Assembly: GCA_023376005.1 (NCBI GenBank)
Contig: CM042139.1
Location: 135,075,245 to 135,139,244, forward strand
Direction of reading: 5' to 3'
Origin: Doryteuthis pealeii
Taxonomy: Eukaryota; Mollusca; Cephalopoda; Myopsida; Loliginidae
Length of the DNA: 64,000 bases
A program made the translations under genes and the position numbers. The notes below the pieces were generated by a model that was not told the origin of the DNA, made no database searches, and worked only from the letters and a program-made list of their open reading frames with translations. This document shows, in pieces, positions 32,391 to 42,740 of the stretch; position 1 is the stretch's first letter, and each line of letters opens with the position of its first letter.

Positions 32391-32588
32391 CCTCTTGCCA
32401 AGACCAAGATGAAGGTATATCCTTCATAACAACTATGAACACACAACACTCATTATGACTAAATGAAAGGGAAGGAATCACACATGGCACCTGAACCAAC
32501 AACCAATTCATGCTGGAAAAACAAGAACCATCGCATAGGCAGGGAAGTGCAAGTTACCAAGCCCATTGACTTCATGTTCACTTTATGT

Positions 32589-32589
<1 letters not shown>

Positions 32590-32654
<65 letters not shown>
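32590..32654. repeat. (CA)n-(TA)n microsatellite
   Basis: CA then TA, directly bordering the left terminal repeat of the Penelope-like element. The same CA-then-TA order occurs just past its right end (34742-34814). Confidence 0.95.
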
Positions 32655-32656
<2 letters not shown>

Positions 32657-32899
32657 AGAAGGGTAGCCAAACACGGGATGTCAGTTAGACCTTTTCAGGA
32701 CGTTGGATTGAATTCTTGCTTCAACGGTGAACACTTTCATACTGTGAGTAGTTAGGTCGTGAATAGGGGAGGGGTGGTCAATTGTTGGTGATAGTAGGAG
32801 TGTTTAAGTTGTTAGTGGGAGTTTCTTTTCTGAGCCAGTCTAGACCTAAAATCACTTTACTCAAACATACCTGTAGACAATAGATTAGAGAAACTTCTC

Positions 32900-34282
32900 T
32901 CCACAAATGACACCAAATTATCATGTTCCCACACTATCCAGAAAATCATCACAATATGTAAACTATGCAGATCCCATTGTTACTTCCAACACAACAACAC
33001 CTTTTACAAACAAATATTTGGTTCATCACTGAGTGGCCTCCTAGCTAGCTTATACCTAGAATTTATAGAAGCAGGACCCTTTAAGTACATAATCCCTAAA
33101 ACTGTCAGTATTTCTGATATATTGATGACACACTAATCATATACCCGAGTGAAATAAACATCACAGAAATCACAAACAGACTGAACAAAATTGAACCCAC
33201 CATACAATTCACACACGGACTAGAATCTAATAACTCCCTACCTTTTTAGACATCTTACGTACGAAAAACACCAATACATTAGAATTCAAAGAACACCAAA
33301 AAACCCACTGCCAAAAATGATCACATACATCACTACTCACACCATGACATCTACACCAAAAGAGGCATTATAATTGATTTCTACCTTAGAGCCCTCTGCA
33401 TCTGCATACCGAAACATTTGAATGATGAATTCACCCACATAAAGAACACCTTCCGAAACCTCAGATATCCCCTATCCTTTATATTACATGCCAATGCCAA
33501 AGCTCTCAAAATCCATACCAGGAACCAACCCCAAACCCCACCCACACAAACCCCAACAAGTCCGACTCCCCACACATATACATAGTTCTACCTAACAACC
33601 AAACCAACGGTAACATTAACAAAAATCTAAACAACCTCGGTATCATGACAGTCAATTTAGCATACAAAACTATTCACAACATACTAAACAAAAACTCCCG
33701 ACATCAAGTAAAATCAGAAGCTGGCGTGTACATGATTCCATGTACAGACTGCCACAAAAGTACATAGGTAAAACCTCCATAAACTTTTAAAAAACGCATC
33801 TACGAGCACAAACGCAACATTAAATTGGGTGACAACAACAACTGTTTATTCCAACACATACAAAACACAACACAGCTTTAATTTCAACAACGCATCCATG
33901 ATCGCATACATCCACAACAAAAGATTAAGACAAATATTCGAAGCCAGTGCCATAAGGAACACACCAAATTTTAATTGTAGATCCGGCGTCTTTAATCTTT
34001 CCGCACACCTAGGAAAAGCCATCATAAACAGCTACAGACCAAAAAGACAAGACGATATTTGGCAAAAAAGAACATACACACACACACACACGCACTTATA
34101 ACAAATCCTACTACCATTTTCATTTCTTACATCCACAACAAAAGATTAAGACAAATATTCGAAGCCTGTGCCATAAGCAACACACCAAATTTAAATTGTA
34201 GATCCGGCTTCCTTAATATATCCTCACACCTAGGAAAAGCCATCATAAACACCTATAGACCAAAAAACAGCAAGAAGACACA

Positions 34283-34290
<8 letters not shown>
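32900..34290 (+). pseudogene. Penelope-like reverse transcriptase / GIY-YIG endonuclease (broken)
   Basis: RT part: FYKQIFGSSLSGLLASLYLEF, then the catalytic YIDD at 33118-33129 and a following LPF motif near 33238; RT motif A and everything upstream are missing. Endonuclease part: the GVY motif of GIY at 33723-33731, CTDCHKS, then YIG at 33761-33769 in a shifted frame, KRIYEHKRN, LFQH, and the C-terminal block IHNKRLRQIFEA..I with GKAIIN.YRP. This last block (33900-34060) is repeated at 34128-34262. Frameshifts near 33240 and 33760 and stops throughout. The GIY-YIG nuclease would have nicked target DNA for priming. Confidence 0.85.
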
Positions 34291-34349
<59 letters not shown>

Positions 34350-34350
34350 T
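33898..34350 (+). repeat. Tandem duplication of the endonuclease C-terminal segment
   Basis: 33905-34092 and 34131-34346 are about 90 percent alike by eye over the coding portion. Each ends in a (CA)n tract (34077-34092 and 34286-34346). The unit is about 225 bp. The (CA)n tract was probably present before duplication, or slippage at it produced the duplication. Confidence 0.85.
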
Positions 34351-34617
34351 AACACATCCTACTACCATTTACCATTTGTACATAACTATATCTCCACCAA
34401 ACCCAGCGCATATGACCCACCTACAACCTCTCTCAACACCTAACACCTGTGTCATCATTAACAGAACCTTACTAGCTACACACACCATCATAAAAAATTG
34501 AACTCCCACTACAACCTTAAACACTCCTACTAATTAACCATCTCTCACCTATTCATGACCTCTTGATTCAGCAGTATGAAAATATTCAGCGTTGAAGCAA
34601 GAACACGATCCAAAGTC

Positions 34618-34651
34618 CTGAAGGTTTAACAGACCGAAACGTTATAGCGTC
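34618..34651 (+). ncRNA. Decayed hammerhead ribozyme core in a Penelope terminal repeat
   Basis: CTGA (34618-34621; two or three bases missing from CTGATGA), a stem II pairing GGTTT with AGACC (34623-34635), GAAA (34636-34639), then a 3-bp stem III ACG/CGT with a 6-base loop (34639-34650) and C at 34651, the expected cleavage position. Hammerheads with such short stem III are described in the terminal repeats of eukaryotic Penelope-like elements. Stem I does not pair well here, so this copy is likely inactive. Confidence 0.55.
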
Positions 34652-34738
34652 ATCACTACCTACAATAAACATCCATCTTGTACAACATCCCGTGTTTGTC
34701 TACCTTTTTCCAGATATTGTCGGATTATTTTCTTCTTA

Positions 34739-34741
<3 letters not shown>

Positions 34742-34814
<73 letters not shown>
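34742..34814. repeat. (CA)n-(TA)n microsatellite
   Basis: (CA)n 34743-34780 then (TA)n 34781-34814, immediately beyond the right end of the Penelope-like element. Confidence 0.95.
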
Positions 34815-34819
<5 letters not shown>

Positions 34820-35075
34820 AATGATAAGACAGGAACAATTATTTCATGTTGTTTCTTTTGTGATTGTTCTCAAAAATTTAAACCTTAGATCATCGTCAGA
34901 AGAAATTATTTTGGGTGGAAAAGAGGGATTTTTGAAAGTTAAAAAATGTTTATTTTTTAAATAGATGATATGACATTATATAAGAGAAGCAACGTAAACT
35001 GTACTGTTGATGTCCATTTATTGAATGGGAATTATTTTCTTGTATACAAGTTTATTAAGTTTGTCTTTTATATAT
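34815..35075. other. Possible further Penelope terminal-repeat scrap
   Basis: On the minus strand, 34850-34905 reads CTTCTGACGATGATCTAAGG then TTTGAGAACAATC. This is similar in layout to Penelope terminal repeats with a hammerhead core, but heavily decayed. The rest is AT-rich. Confidence 0.3.
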
Positions 35076-35077
35076 AT

Positions 35078-35345
35078 TTACCAACCCCTCCGCACGAGTA
35101 GGATGTGACACAAGGTCAATTTCTTAAGCGGAGTTTAACAGATTTGAATTCAGAGTTTTCTTCTCCTAGACCGGTTGCCTAACCAAGGTTAAAGAGCCCA
35201 GTCTGCCCTACTATTTATCCATAGCTGGAGGAAAATAAGGATTCATACCTTTCCCAAGGGTATTAGCGCTAAGTGAAATACTCGGGGCGACGAGTCCATT
35301 TCCGATGTTTTTAAGCATTACATCACGCATTTCCTTTTGTCTTTT
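35078..35345 (-). mobile_element. SINE family S1, clear copy
   Basis: Minus strand. The tail at 35078-35115 (TTACCAACCCCTCCGCACG on the plus strand) is followed by GGATGTGACACAAGGTCAATT, AGCGGAGTTTAACAGATTTG, TCCTAGACCGGTTGCCTAACC, TTTCCCAAGGGTATTAGCGC and the beginning of the head (ACTCGGGGCGACGAG). A good reference copy for the family in this window. Confidence 0.85.
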
Positions 35346-35349
35346 ATAG

Positions 35350-35613
35350 ATCCGTGATGAAAGCACCACGCTAATAAGCTTTTCATGAAGTTAGTGAGAA
35401 GCGTGTTTCAAATAGCTGACTGGTTGGTTTGTTTGGTTGTATATATTTATACAACAGCTAACTTTTATTTCAAAGAAAAGGGTCATATTGAATACAAATG
35501 GCGTGTGTATTTTCACGAGGTTTATTCATTTATCTTCATGATTCTTTTTATTTTGTTTCATATGTTTATCTTTTTCAATTCTTTCTATAATGGTAATCCT
35601 TGCATCACTGTTA

Positions 35614-35661
<48 letters not shown>

Positions 35662-36110
35662 TGCACGTGCGTGTGTGCGTGTGTGCAAACACACAGTTTC
35701 TATTTAAAACTGGCAAGAATAATAGCGTGTGCCAATATGAAAATATTCAAAAAACGTTTTTTCCGTGAGAGGAAATTAAATTGGTCAATCGATGAAACGA
35801 CTCATGGTCACCATGATAGAAAAATACTATATGGACAACCAAGATGCATTTCTTGAAAAGAAAAGGTAAATATACAAGATTAAAGATTTAAACCTCAAGA
35901 CATATCACAATATTTAAGCTAAATCTCCGGAAGTAATTAATCTGGTCATGTAATGTGACATTCAGGAAAAATACGGATGTGAGTTAGCATCAAAGTAAAT
36001 ATAAAGGAAAGAGAGTAAAATCGCAAATATTAGGACTCCATTGAGGAAGTTAAGTAGCTCTAAGATGAAGTCTATATTCTTAGGCGCTCGTCGTATAATA
36101 ATGATTGTCA
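35350..36110. other. AT-rich DNA with a (TA)n array
   Basis: (TA)n at 35617-35659, preceding a short CGTG/TGTG stretch. Otherwise unassigned; open frames here cross the TA repeat and are not supported. Confidence 0.45.
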
Positions 36111-36111
36111 G

Positions 36112-36355
36112 AGAGGTGGCGCTCGTGTGTAATGGCTATCGTTGGTGGAAATTGCATTTCACACAATTCCTTCGAAAGATCAAACTATTCTCCCTTCAGC
36201 TATGGGTAAATAGTAGGGTAGATTGGAGTCTATAACCTTGGAATGCCAACCGATCAAGAGAAGGACATATCTGAATTTAAATCAGAAACTCTACTTAATA
36301 ATTCATCTTGTGTCGCATCCTGTCTATCATGGAGGCTTTCAGTAAATACATAATT
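36112..36355 (+). mobile_element. SINE family S1, full-length-like copy
   Basis: The head GCTCGTGTGTAATGGCTATCG (box A region, in part) is followed by TTGCATTTCACACAATTCC, AACTATTCTCCCTTCAG and TGCCAACCGATCAAGAGAAG. The tail is TCTTGTGTCGCATCCTG then CAGTAAATACATAATT. The box B region is lost by deletion between 36150 and 36160. Confidence 0.8.
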
Positions 36356-36439
36356 TATATGCTAATAAGACGATCGACTGTTACAGTCTAAGAAGGCTAT
36401 ACATCGTCGCTATGAAAAGGGTAAATATATGATTGGCTG

Positions 36440-36800
36440 TTTGTATGGAGATGTTAGGGAATCGAATTAATTTTATGTTCGAATCTAATTTTTTGTGTAG
36501 TTGATTCTTAAGATTTTTTTTTATTTTTGCACGGGATCCGATCGAATGTGCATAATCCTTAAACTAATGATTTGACTCATAGGCTGGATCCTTCCATCGG
36601 GTCAGAGTGCACCTGAGATTAATTGCAATGAAGATGCATTCCACATTTCCTAGATCTACAGAACTGCAACATCATTATTAGATGCAGTAGTATGTTATAC
36701 ATTGGGCATCCATCTTTTTAGGATGTTGCTTACCCCACTGTAGGGAGACACAGTCGGGGTATTCTAAGCCCCAACGACAAGGTTCGAGTAGACACAACAA
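36440..36800 (+). repeat. Dispersed repeat family C, long copy
   Basis: GATGTTAGGGAATCGAATT, TTATGTTCGAATCTAATTTT, AGTTGATTCTTAAGA, TTTGACTCATAGGCTGGATCC, GTCAGAGTGCACCTGAG, ATTGCAATGAAGATGCATTCC and TCTACAGAACTG follow the family order. The end near 36780 has CAAGGTTCGAGTAGAC, which resembles a Pol III box B. The family may therefore be a SINE, but I cannot identify a box A. Confidence 0.55.
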
Positions 36801-36887
36801 AAAATTGTATGTGACTTTCTAAGACTTGCTCTTTCGAAAGTGTTTTGGAAAGCAAATATATTATAGGAAGATCCCCAAAATAACTAA

Positions 36888-37379
36888 TAGTAGAGCTACC
36901 GTGCGTCGCCCGGGATCTAAAAATTGAAATACATCCATTATCTATATCTATATTTAGATTAATAAAAATATTTTTCTATATATTTGATTTATGACCTTTT
37001 ATGTTTATATTTTCTTGTTTTTAATTTGTTTAATTTTATTATTCTTGTATTTTTCTTTCATTTGTCTTTTATTTATTTTTCATTAGGTTTTATCCTTTAT
37101 TGATTTGTTTTACATTTTAATCATCTTTTAATTTATTTTAAATACATAATTGATTTATATCGATACTAAATTTAGATTTAGATTTTCTTATAGAAAATGA
37201 GGGATACATTTTTTTCACCCGATCTTGTAGAATAATAAGCTGTGGATTTTATTGAAATTTGGTCTTTGTATGTCTCCACCAAGTTTATTTTTTATGAAAG
37301 GAGGTTCGTCCGGTCGTTGTATCAACAACATACATACAGACATACAGAAATACATGATTTATCTTTTATTTATATAGAT
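36888..37379 (+). repeat. Dispersed repeat family D, apparently full length
   Basis: Begins GAGCTACCGTGCGTCGCCCG and is AT-rich in the middle. It ends with GTCCGGTCGTTGTATC, a CATACATACAGACATACAG tract and TTTATTTATATAGAT. The same start occurs at 48253 (plus) and near 8165 (minus), and the same end at 2190-2270. About 490 bp, with no coding potential. Confidence 0.55.
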
Positions 37380-37541
37380 CAGTTGTTATCGACCTTTTAT
37401 TTTACCTATGAACCACCGTGATTCCTATTTTACGATGTTTAGAAGTCCTATTGTATTTTAATAATGAAATCTTTTGCTTGCCCCAACCAAAAAATGTTAT
37501 ATGATTCCCGGGGACTTATTGTCCCCGGGTGAGAACCACCA
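37380..37541. mobile_element. hAT-like MITE with exact 8-bp target duplication
   Basis: The left end CAGTTGTTATCGACC and the right end GGGTGAGAACCACCA resemble the hAT consensus CAGTGGTTCTCAACC and its complement. ATATAGAT occurs at 37372-37379 and again at 37542-37549, an exact 8-bp target-site duplication as made by hAT transposases. At 162 bp it carries no transposase. Near the right end, CCCGGGGAC and GTCCCCGGG (37507-37529) form a perfect 9-bp hairpin with a 5-base loop. The duplicated 8 bp is the terminal sequence of family D, so the MITE inserted exactly at that end. Confidence 0.8.
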
Positions 37542-37549
37542 ATATAGAT

Positions 37550-38350
37550 GACTAGTGTCTTACTAGTGTCTTACTCGCTGCTGTTTATTTTTTGGGTGGA
37601 CGAGGTAGTTGCCAGTTTCTTAAAAGAACCAGTGATCATGGTTTAGTCTATGATGATTCCAGCAGTTAGAATGGAGATTTTCAAAACAGATAGCTGAACG
37701 ATAAAGATTCTGAAGTTTGAAGAAGTCCGTTTTAAAAAAATCATGAATGTGTTTCTTACATATTGTCTTAGATATAAGCTCACATCTCTAAAAATATCCT
37801 GCAGAATAACCACAGTTGTCTGTTGTTTACAGAGGGAAAACAACTGAGGTCCAAGTCATGTGATAGTTTTTATTCACCCAGACAGCCAGAGGCTAACATC
37901 AGGTCACATTGCTTTATTGAATATGTCGAATGAAAAAGGAACATCTGTGAATAAAAAGCAGATAAAAGGCCGGGAAAATATCAAGCCGCATCACTCTGTA
38001 ATTGTAAAATTACTAATATGTTTTGAAATCACTTCTGCATAAGATGATAGTACTCTCTGTAAAGGAAAGATGAGCAGATATTTTCTTTCTTTTGTTACGA
38101 GGTAGCGTGAGTTTAGAAAAATATGCGTAACAAAATGTAGGTTAATATTATAAGAAACGGGTCTTTTTCTGAGTGGAGAAAAGAGTGGTCATCAGAGAAA
38201 CATTCATGAAAAATGGACTATCTTAACTAGACAAATTCGTGACCCATTCATACTTATGATAATATATTCACAGTATTATCTTCCGTATTAACTTGCATCT
38301 TCTCAGTGGACTAGCCTACTAAAAATAACAACTTATGAAACAGTGTTTTT
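37550..38350. other. Unassigned AT-rich DNA
   Basis: No repeat or gene recognised. A small direct repeat GTCTTACTAGTGTCTTACT lies at 37556-37575. Confidence 0.4.
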
Positions 38351-38354
38351 ATTT

Positions 38355-38415
38355 AGAATAGGATTGACCTTGTCTCATCCTGCTCGTGGCTGAGGTCTTG
38401 AATAAAATACATACT
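38355..38415 (+). mobile_element. SINE family S1 tail fragment
   Basis: ATTGACCTTGTCTCATCCTGCTCGTG in part, followed by AAAATACATACTT, matches the last 60 bp of S1. Head and body absent. Confidence 0.6.
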
Positions 38416-38739
38416 TACGGAATTAATAAACAAACCACAATTAATAAATTTGTGAACATTGTTTTATATTATTTTTTCTTAGGCTAGTTTTGTAGTATCA
38501 ATATTGTTTTTTTTCTTTTTGGGTGAGGGAATACTTCTTTTCTATTCCTTGATGTTTTGTTATACACTCGTTTAAATTTAGTAAATAATATTGGTAGCAT
38601 TTTTTTATATATAAGGTTCGTGCTGAAATGGACTAAGAATGAAATAACCACACAGTTAAACAAATAGCAGGAGTTAAAGTTTAACAGACATTTTCATTTT
38701 ATATATTATTTTCATAAGAAGCAATAATTTACAAAATAT

Positions 38740-39135
38740 GAGGCTGTAATGTCATTTAAAAATCTATTGGAAAGAGCAATCATTATTTCAATAATCAATC
38801 TCCACGTGTACCTTAAAATCCTGGATGATTTTCTCATTGTGAAGAGTGGAAATTGGTTTATTGAGAATAAAGACATTTTCCAGGATGATAATGCATCTCA
38901 TTTCAGAACAAAGACAAGGATTTTCTTCAGGAATGGCATATAAATTCAATAAAATGATCAGATCAGTTCTAAATCTAATAGAAAATCTGTTGTTGATTTG
39001 TTTTTAAATGACCCATGTGAATGTTCCAACTACTAAAGAAGATCTATTGAATGCAATTTGGTAAAATTAGAATGATTTTCATAAATGATATTGCATTAAA
39101 TTATTGAAATCCATGCCTGAAAAATGAAAGCTTTC
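38740..39135 (+). pseudogene. Tc1-type transposase C-terminal remnant
   Basis: Decayed DDE transposase. Segments recognised: HVYLKILDDFLI; FQDDNASHFRTKTR with the second catalytic Asp; a degraded SDQFSNLNLIENL, whose final Glu matches the third acidic residue of a DD34E Tc1 enzyme; VPTTKEDLLNAIW; and a terminal YCIKLLKSMPEK. Frameshifts occur near 38930 and 39010, and stops follow. The N-terminal DNA-binding half and both terminal inverted repeats were not found. A different Tc1/mariner lineage from those at 25723 and 53981. Confidence 0.82.
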
Positions 39136-39164
39136 ATAAAGGCTAGCCTAGTAATCTTCCTGCT

Positions 39165-39450
39165 GGATGCTTGTGGTGTAATGGTTATAGTCGTAGTATG
39201 GACAAGGTGACCCGAGTTCAAATATTTGACAAGGCTGTTTGCATTTCACATAACGCTAATAGCATTTGGAAAGGTATTAATCCAACTATCCTCCCTCCAA
39301 TTATGGGTAAATGGTCGGGGAAATTTGGCACTTTAACCTTAATTACGCAACCAATCTATGGCAAGGAAAGCTCTGAATTAAAACCTGTTAAGTAATTGAA
39401 CTATTGTCATATTCTACTCTTGCGAAGGGGGTGGTAAATATATAAATAAC
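39165..39450 (+). mobile_element. SINE family S1, full head and tail
   Basis: The head at 39169-39230 has box A GTGGTGTAATGGTTATAG and box B CCCGAGTTCAAATATTTG. The body GCATTTCACATAACGCTAAT, CAACTATCCTCCCTCC and CGCAACCAATCTATGG is followed by the tail ATTGTCATATTCTACTCTTG and GGTGGTAAATATATAAA. The most complete plus-strand S1 copy. Confidence 0.85.
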
Positions 39451-40590
39451 ATCTTTATAACCAAATTTTACAAAAAAAAAAAGATATAGTATCTAATGTG
39501 GATCTAATAGAAAAATGACCAAACAGAAAAAGATATAGTATTTAATTTCTTAACTAAGTGTATATGCTTTCAGTCATTTGCATTGCTTTTCAAAAATTGA
39601 ATCCCGTAATCAATTCCGACCATCGGGATCTTTTGTATCTTTCTAGTTCGGCAAAATCTAAAAGTTAAAATCAAGGTTTCTCCATTGTTTTTACTCATAT
39701 TCCTTTCTGTCTCACATATTCATGCATTCTTTTTTTTCTTCAATAAGTCGTACCCTGAGAGTATTAAGATTAAAGTTTAAGCTTGTTTTTAAAATACTGA
39801 ATAGTATAGTTTAATCCGGCCACAGATACGTGTGTTTATAAATAAATTAACTAATTATTTTTAGTCGGAGTAGTAAAAATGCTTTTCATAGTAATATTTT
39901 CCCATTATAATTATTGGACAGTATCTTAATCTGTGTGTGCTTAGATAACGTATTTTTAATCATTTCTTTTGCCTCAGCTAACGTAATTGTTTTTGTTTAT
40001 TTATTCTTTATATTAAAAAGAAATGGTATACTTACCAGTAGGCCCAGTCATGCCAATGAATTATAAAAAATGTCTGAGGCACCTGAACCTGTTTTTAACA
40101 CCTACTCTGAACGCTGATTGGCTTTAGCATTAACCAATCAGATGTACAGAAGCCGAGGCATGCGTTGGCAAAACTCTATTTAAAGTTTTTTTTTCTGCTG
40201 GTGCATTAGTGTTTGATAATCTCTAATACCCCATTAGCCACGGGGGTATTATGTTGGAAGACCCGAATAATAACATAACTGACGACGCTACCCAGTGCTG
40301 TTTAGTCAGGCGTATCTCAAGCATAATGATGATCGAACTTGAATCAAGAGATCGTCAAGATTACAAAGGAAATGTCAACAGATTCCTGAAATGAGAATCT
40401 AAACTTCACAACGAGATTATAAACAATCATAATTTCTAGGAATTTTAAAATTTGTAATAAAAAGTAAGTTTAGTTATATTAAAACCTAGTTTCTTTCAAA
40501 AAATATCTTAATGAAAAAGACACCGACGTCTTCAAATTTTAGATACATATTTTATCTAAATCAAATACAAAACAAAACCCTAATATATAT
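39451..40590. other. Unassigned DNA with a promoter-like cluster
   Basis: Mostly AT-rich. See the separate entry for 40110-40210. No open frame or repeat is recognisable. Confidence 0.4.
40110..40210 (+). promoter_or_regulatory. CCAAT / TATA-like cluster
   Basis: GCTGATTGGCTTT (inverted CCAAT, 40113-40125) and AACCAATCAG (direct CCAAT, 40133-40142), about 20 bp apart, are followed about 45 bp later by CTATTTAAAG (40188-40197), a TATA-like motif. The arrangement resembles compact Pol II promoters or an LTR promoter. No gene is recognised downstream, so function is unproven. Confidence 0.25.
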
Positions 40591-40596
40591 GTATGT

Positions 40597-40875
40597 ATTT
40601 ACCAACCCCTCAACCACGAGTAGAATGTTGCACAAGTTTAATCTTTTAACAGTGTTTAACTGGGTTGAATTCAGAGAGTTCATTATCCTAGACCGGTTGC
40701 AATACCAAGGTCAAAGAACCGAATCTGTCCTGCTAGATAACTATAGCTGGAGAGAAATTAGTTGGATGCATATCTTTCCAAAGTGTATTAGTGCTAAAGA
40801 GCCTCGTACAAGATTTCAACTCGATTCGCCGATTACATTTCCTACGATGATAACCATTACACGAGGGACTCATCC
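40597..40875 (-). mobile_element. SINE family S1, full-length-like copy
   Basis: Minus strand. The tail TTACCAACCCCTCAACCACG (plus strand) is followed by GTTTAACTGGGTTGAATTC, CCTAGACCGGTTGCAATACC and TTTCCAAAGTGTATTAG. The head at 40800-40875 has the box B complement GATTTCAACTCG and the box A region GATAACCATTACACGAGGG. Confidence 0.82.
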
Positions 40876-40879
40876 CAGA

Positions 40880-41470
40880 AATATGTGTTTTTTTCTTTTT
40901 GTGTTCCTTTTTCGACTTGTCTATAATTTGTAAATATTGAAAACCAGGTAGATTGAAGAGTTTGCCAACACAAAACTGTCGGAGATAAGTTTTGGATTGT
41001 TTTCAGCTTTCTGTCGGAAGTATATAGCAATTTGTCATTGCATCCTGGGAATAAATAAAGTCTTGTAATTACTATGAAATACACAAGCAAATGTCAGCCA
41101 TTATATTCGAAGTTTATCTGCCGGAAAGATCTGTTTCAAGGACGACCTGTCAATGCAGAAAACTGGATATTGACTAGTAAATTTGGCCAACAATTTGGGA
41201 ATTTGCAAAGTTTATTTTCTGTATTGGCATTCAATTTTGCAAAGCCTTTAACCAGAAGGGCAATAACCAGTCGGCAGTTTCACAAAAGATACATTAGTTT
41301 GGTATCCATGGAGAAGGAGAATAAAGAAAAATGGGAAAAAAATGGTGAAAAAAGGAGAAATGCAAAAAAAGGTATTTAACTTAGGTATAAAAATATGAAA
41401 GAGCAAATATTCAGATGTATTTATTCATGAATGAATGAATGGTTATGCCCACGTTCAAAATTTTATATAT
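40880..41470. other. Unassigned sequence
   Basis: A plus-strand open frame of 101 codons (41074-41379) has no recognisable domain and ends in a K/E-rich tail that tracks an A-rich stretch. Not called as a gene. Confidence 0.35.
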
Positions 41471-41473
41471 AAT

Positions 41474-41475
<2 letters not shown>

Positions 41476-41518
<43 letters not shown>

Positions 41519-41715
41519 CCATCACGAGGGCACTATGAAGAAGCGATGATATGGAGTTCCTTCTTGACATAACTTGTTTGTAAGAGCTTCATAACTTCAC
41601 TGTCTATGTTGGTTTAATACATATAACTAAAACCAAAACGCATGCTCATTTTTTTCATATATTCGTACTTATCTCTCTTTCCGCTCTCTCTCTCTATATA
41701 TACATATATAAATAA

Positions 41716-41753
<38 letters not shown>

Positions 41754-41759
41754 AAGTGT

Positions 41760-41800
<41 letters not shown>
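41476..41800. repeat. (TA)n and (TG)n arrays
   Basis: (TA)n 41476-41514; (TA)n 41716-41739 then interrupted (TG)n 41740-41799. Between them is T/C-rich unassigned DNA. Confidence 0.95.
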
Positions 41801-42112
41801 ATAGACCATTTCAAGTCTAGGAATTTAAAGTGAACCATCATGCGTGGTTCTACCGATGCTTATTCCATAGATTAATGAATTACGTCCTACTTCAGTACCA
41901 ACACATTATGACATTGTCCTAAACTAGGTTCCACTAAATAAATAACTGTTAGTATGGCTCAATGTTGAGTAGTAGTCATAAATTTAACCCCATTGACATT
42001 AGATATTATCTATCTAACTATCTATTTATCTATCCAAAAGGTATTCAAACGTTAACCTTTATATTTTCTTTATTTCCCCATTCAGAGCCTTTTCTTATAT
42101 ACCTATCTAAAA

Positions 42113-42194
42113 TCACCAAGTAACATACATACATTTACACACACATACATACATACACATACACACATATATATGTATATACATGTATATATGC

Positions 42195-42227
<33 letters not shown>

Positions 42228-42241
42228 CATACACACAAACC

Positions 42242-42313
<72 letters not shown>

Positions 42314-42370
42314 CGTGTGTGTATAACACGCTTTATTTGTACATAGATATGTATGTGGATTAAGTATATG

Positions 42371-42436
<66 letters not shown>

Positions 42437-42455
42437 GTACTCATGCTCGCACACA

Positions 42456-42500
<45 letters not shown>

Positions 42501-42696
42501 GAAGAAGAAGAAGAAGAAGAGAACGAAGAAAAGAATGGATAATAGAAAAGAGGAAAAAATGACTACTCAATATAGCTAGGGAAAAGACATACCCTTTATA
42601 TAGATAGAAAGAATGAACGGAGTAGATCGATGGAAAGAAATATTGAACGGATGTATATATATATATATAATATATTATATATATATATATATATAT

Positions 42697-42734
<38 letters not shown>

Positions 42735-42740
42735 CTATGC
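42113..42740. repeat. Composite microsatellite complex with six motifs
   Basis: In order: CATA/CACA (42123-42170), TA (42197-42221), CA (42243-42288), TA (42289-42313), GA (42374-42434), ATA (42458-42500), AAG (42500-42521), then TA (42654-42700) and TAGA (42699-42730). Open frames across it (up to 224 codons on the minus strand) are simple-repeat peptides. Confidence 0.95.

Larger units (their letters stand above)
32655..34735 (+). mobile_element. Penelope-like retroelement with terminal inverted repeats
   Basis: About 2.1 kb. The left end 32655-32825 is an inverted copy of the right end 34497-34735: CAAACACGGGATGT, TCTTGCTTCAACG, TTTTCATACTG and TAGGAGTGTTTAAG are shared. The left copy lacks about 60 bp that contain the hammerhead-like core present in the right copy. 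The interior encodes reverse transcriptase and GIY-YIG endonuclease remnants on the plus strand, the domain pair that defines endonuclease-positive Penelope-like elements. It is short because the N-terminal half of the RT is missing, and several stops and frameshifts make it inactive. Confidence 0.88.
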
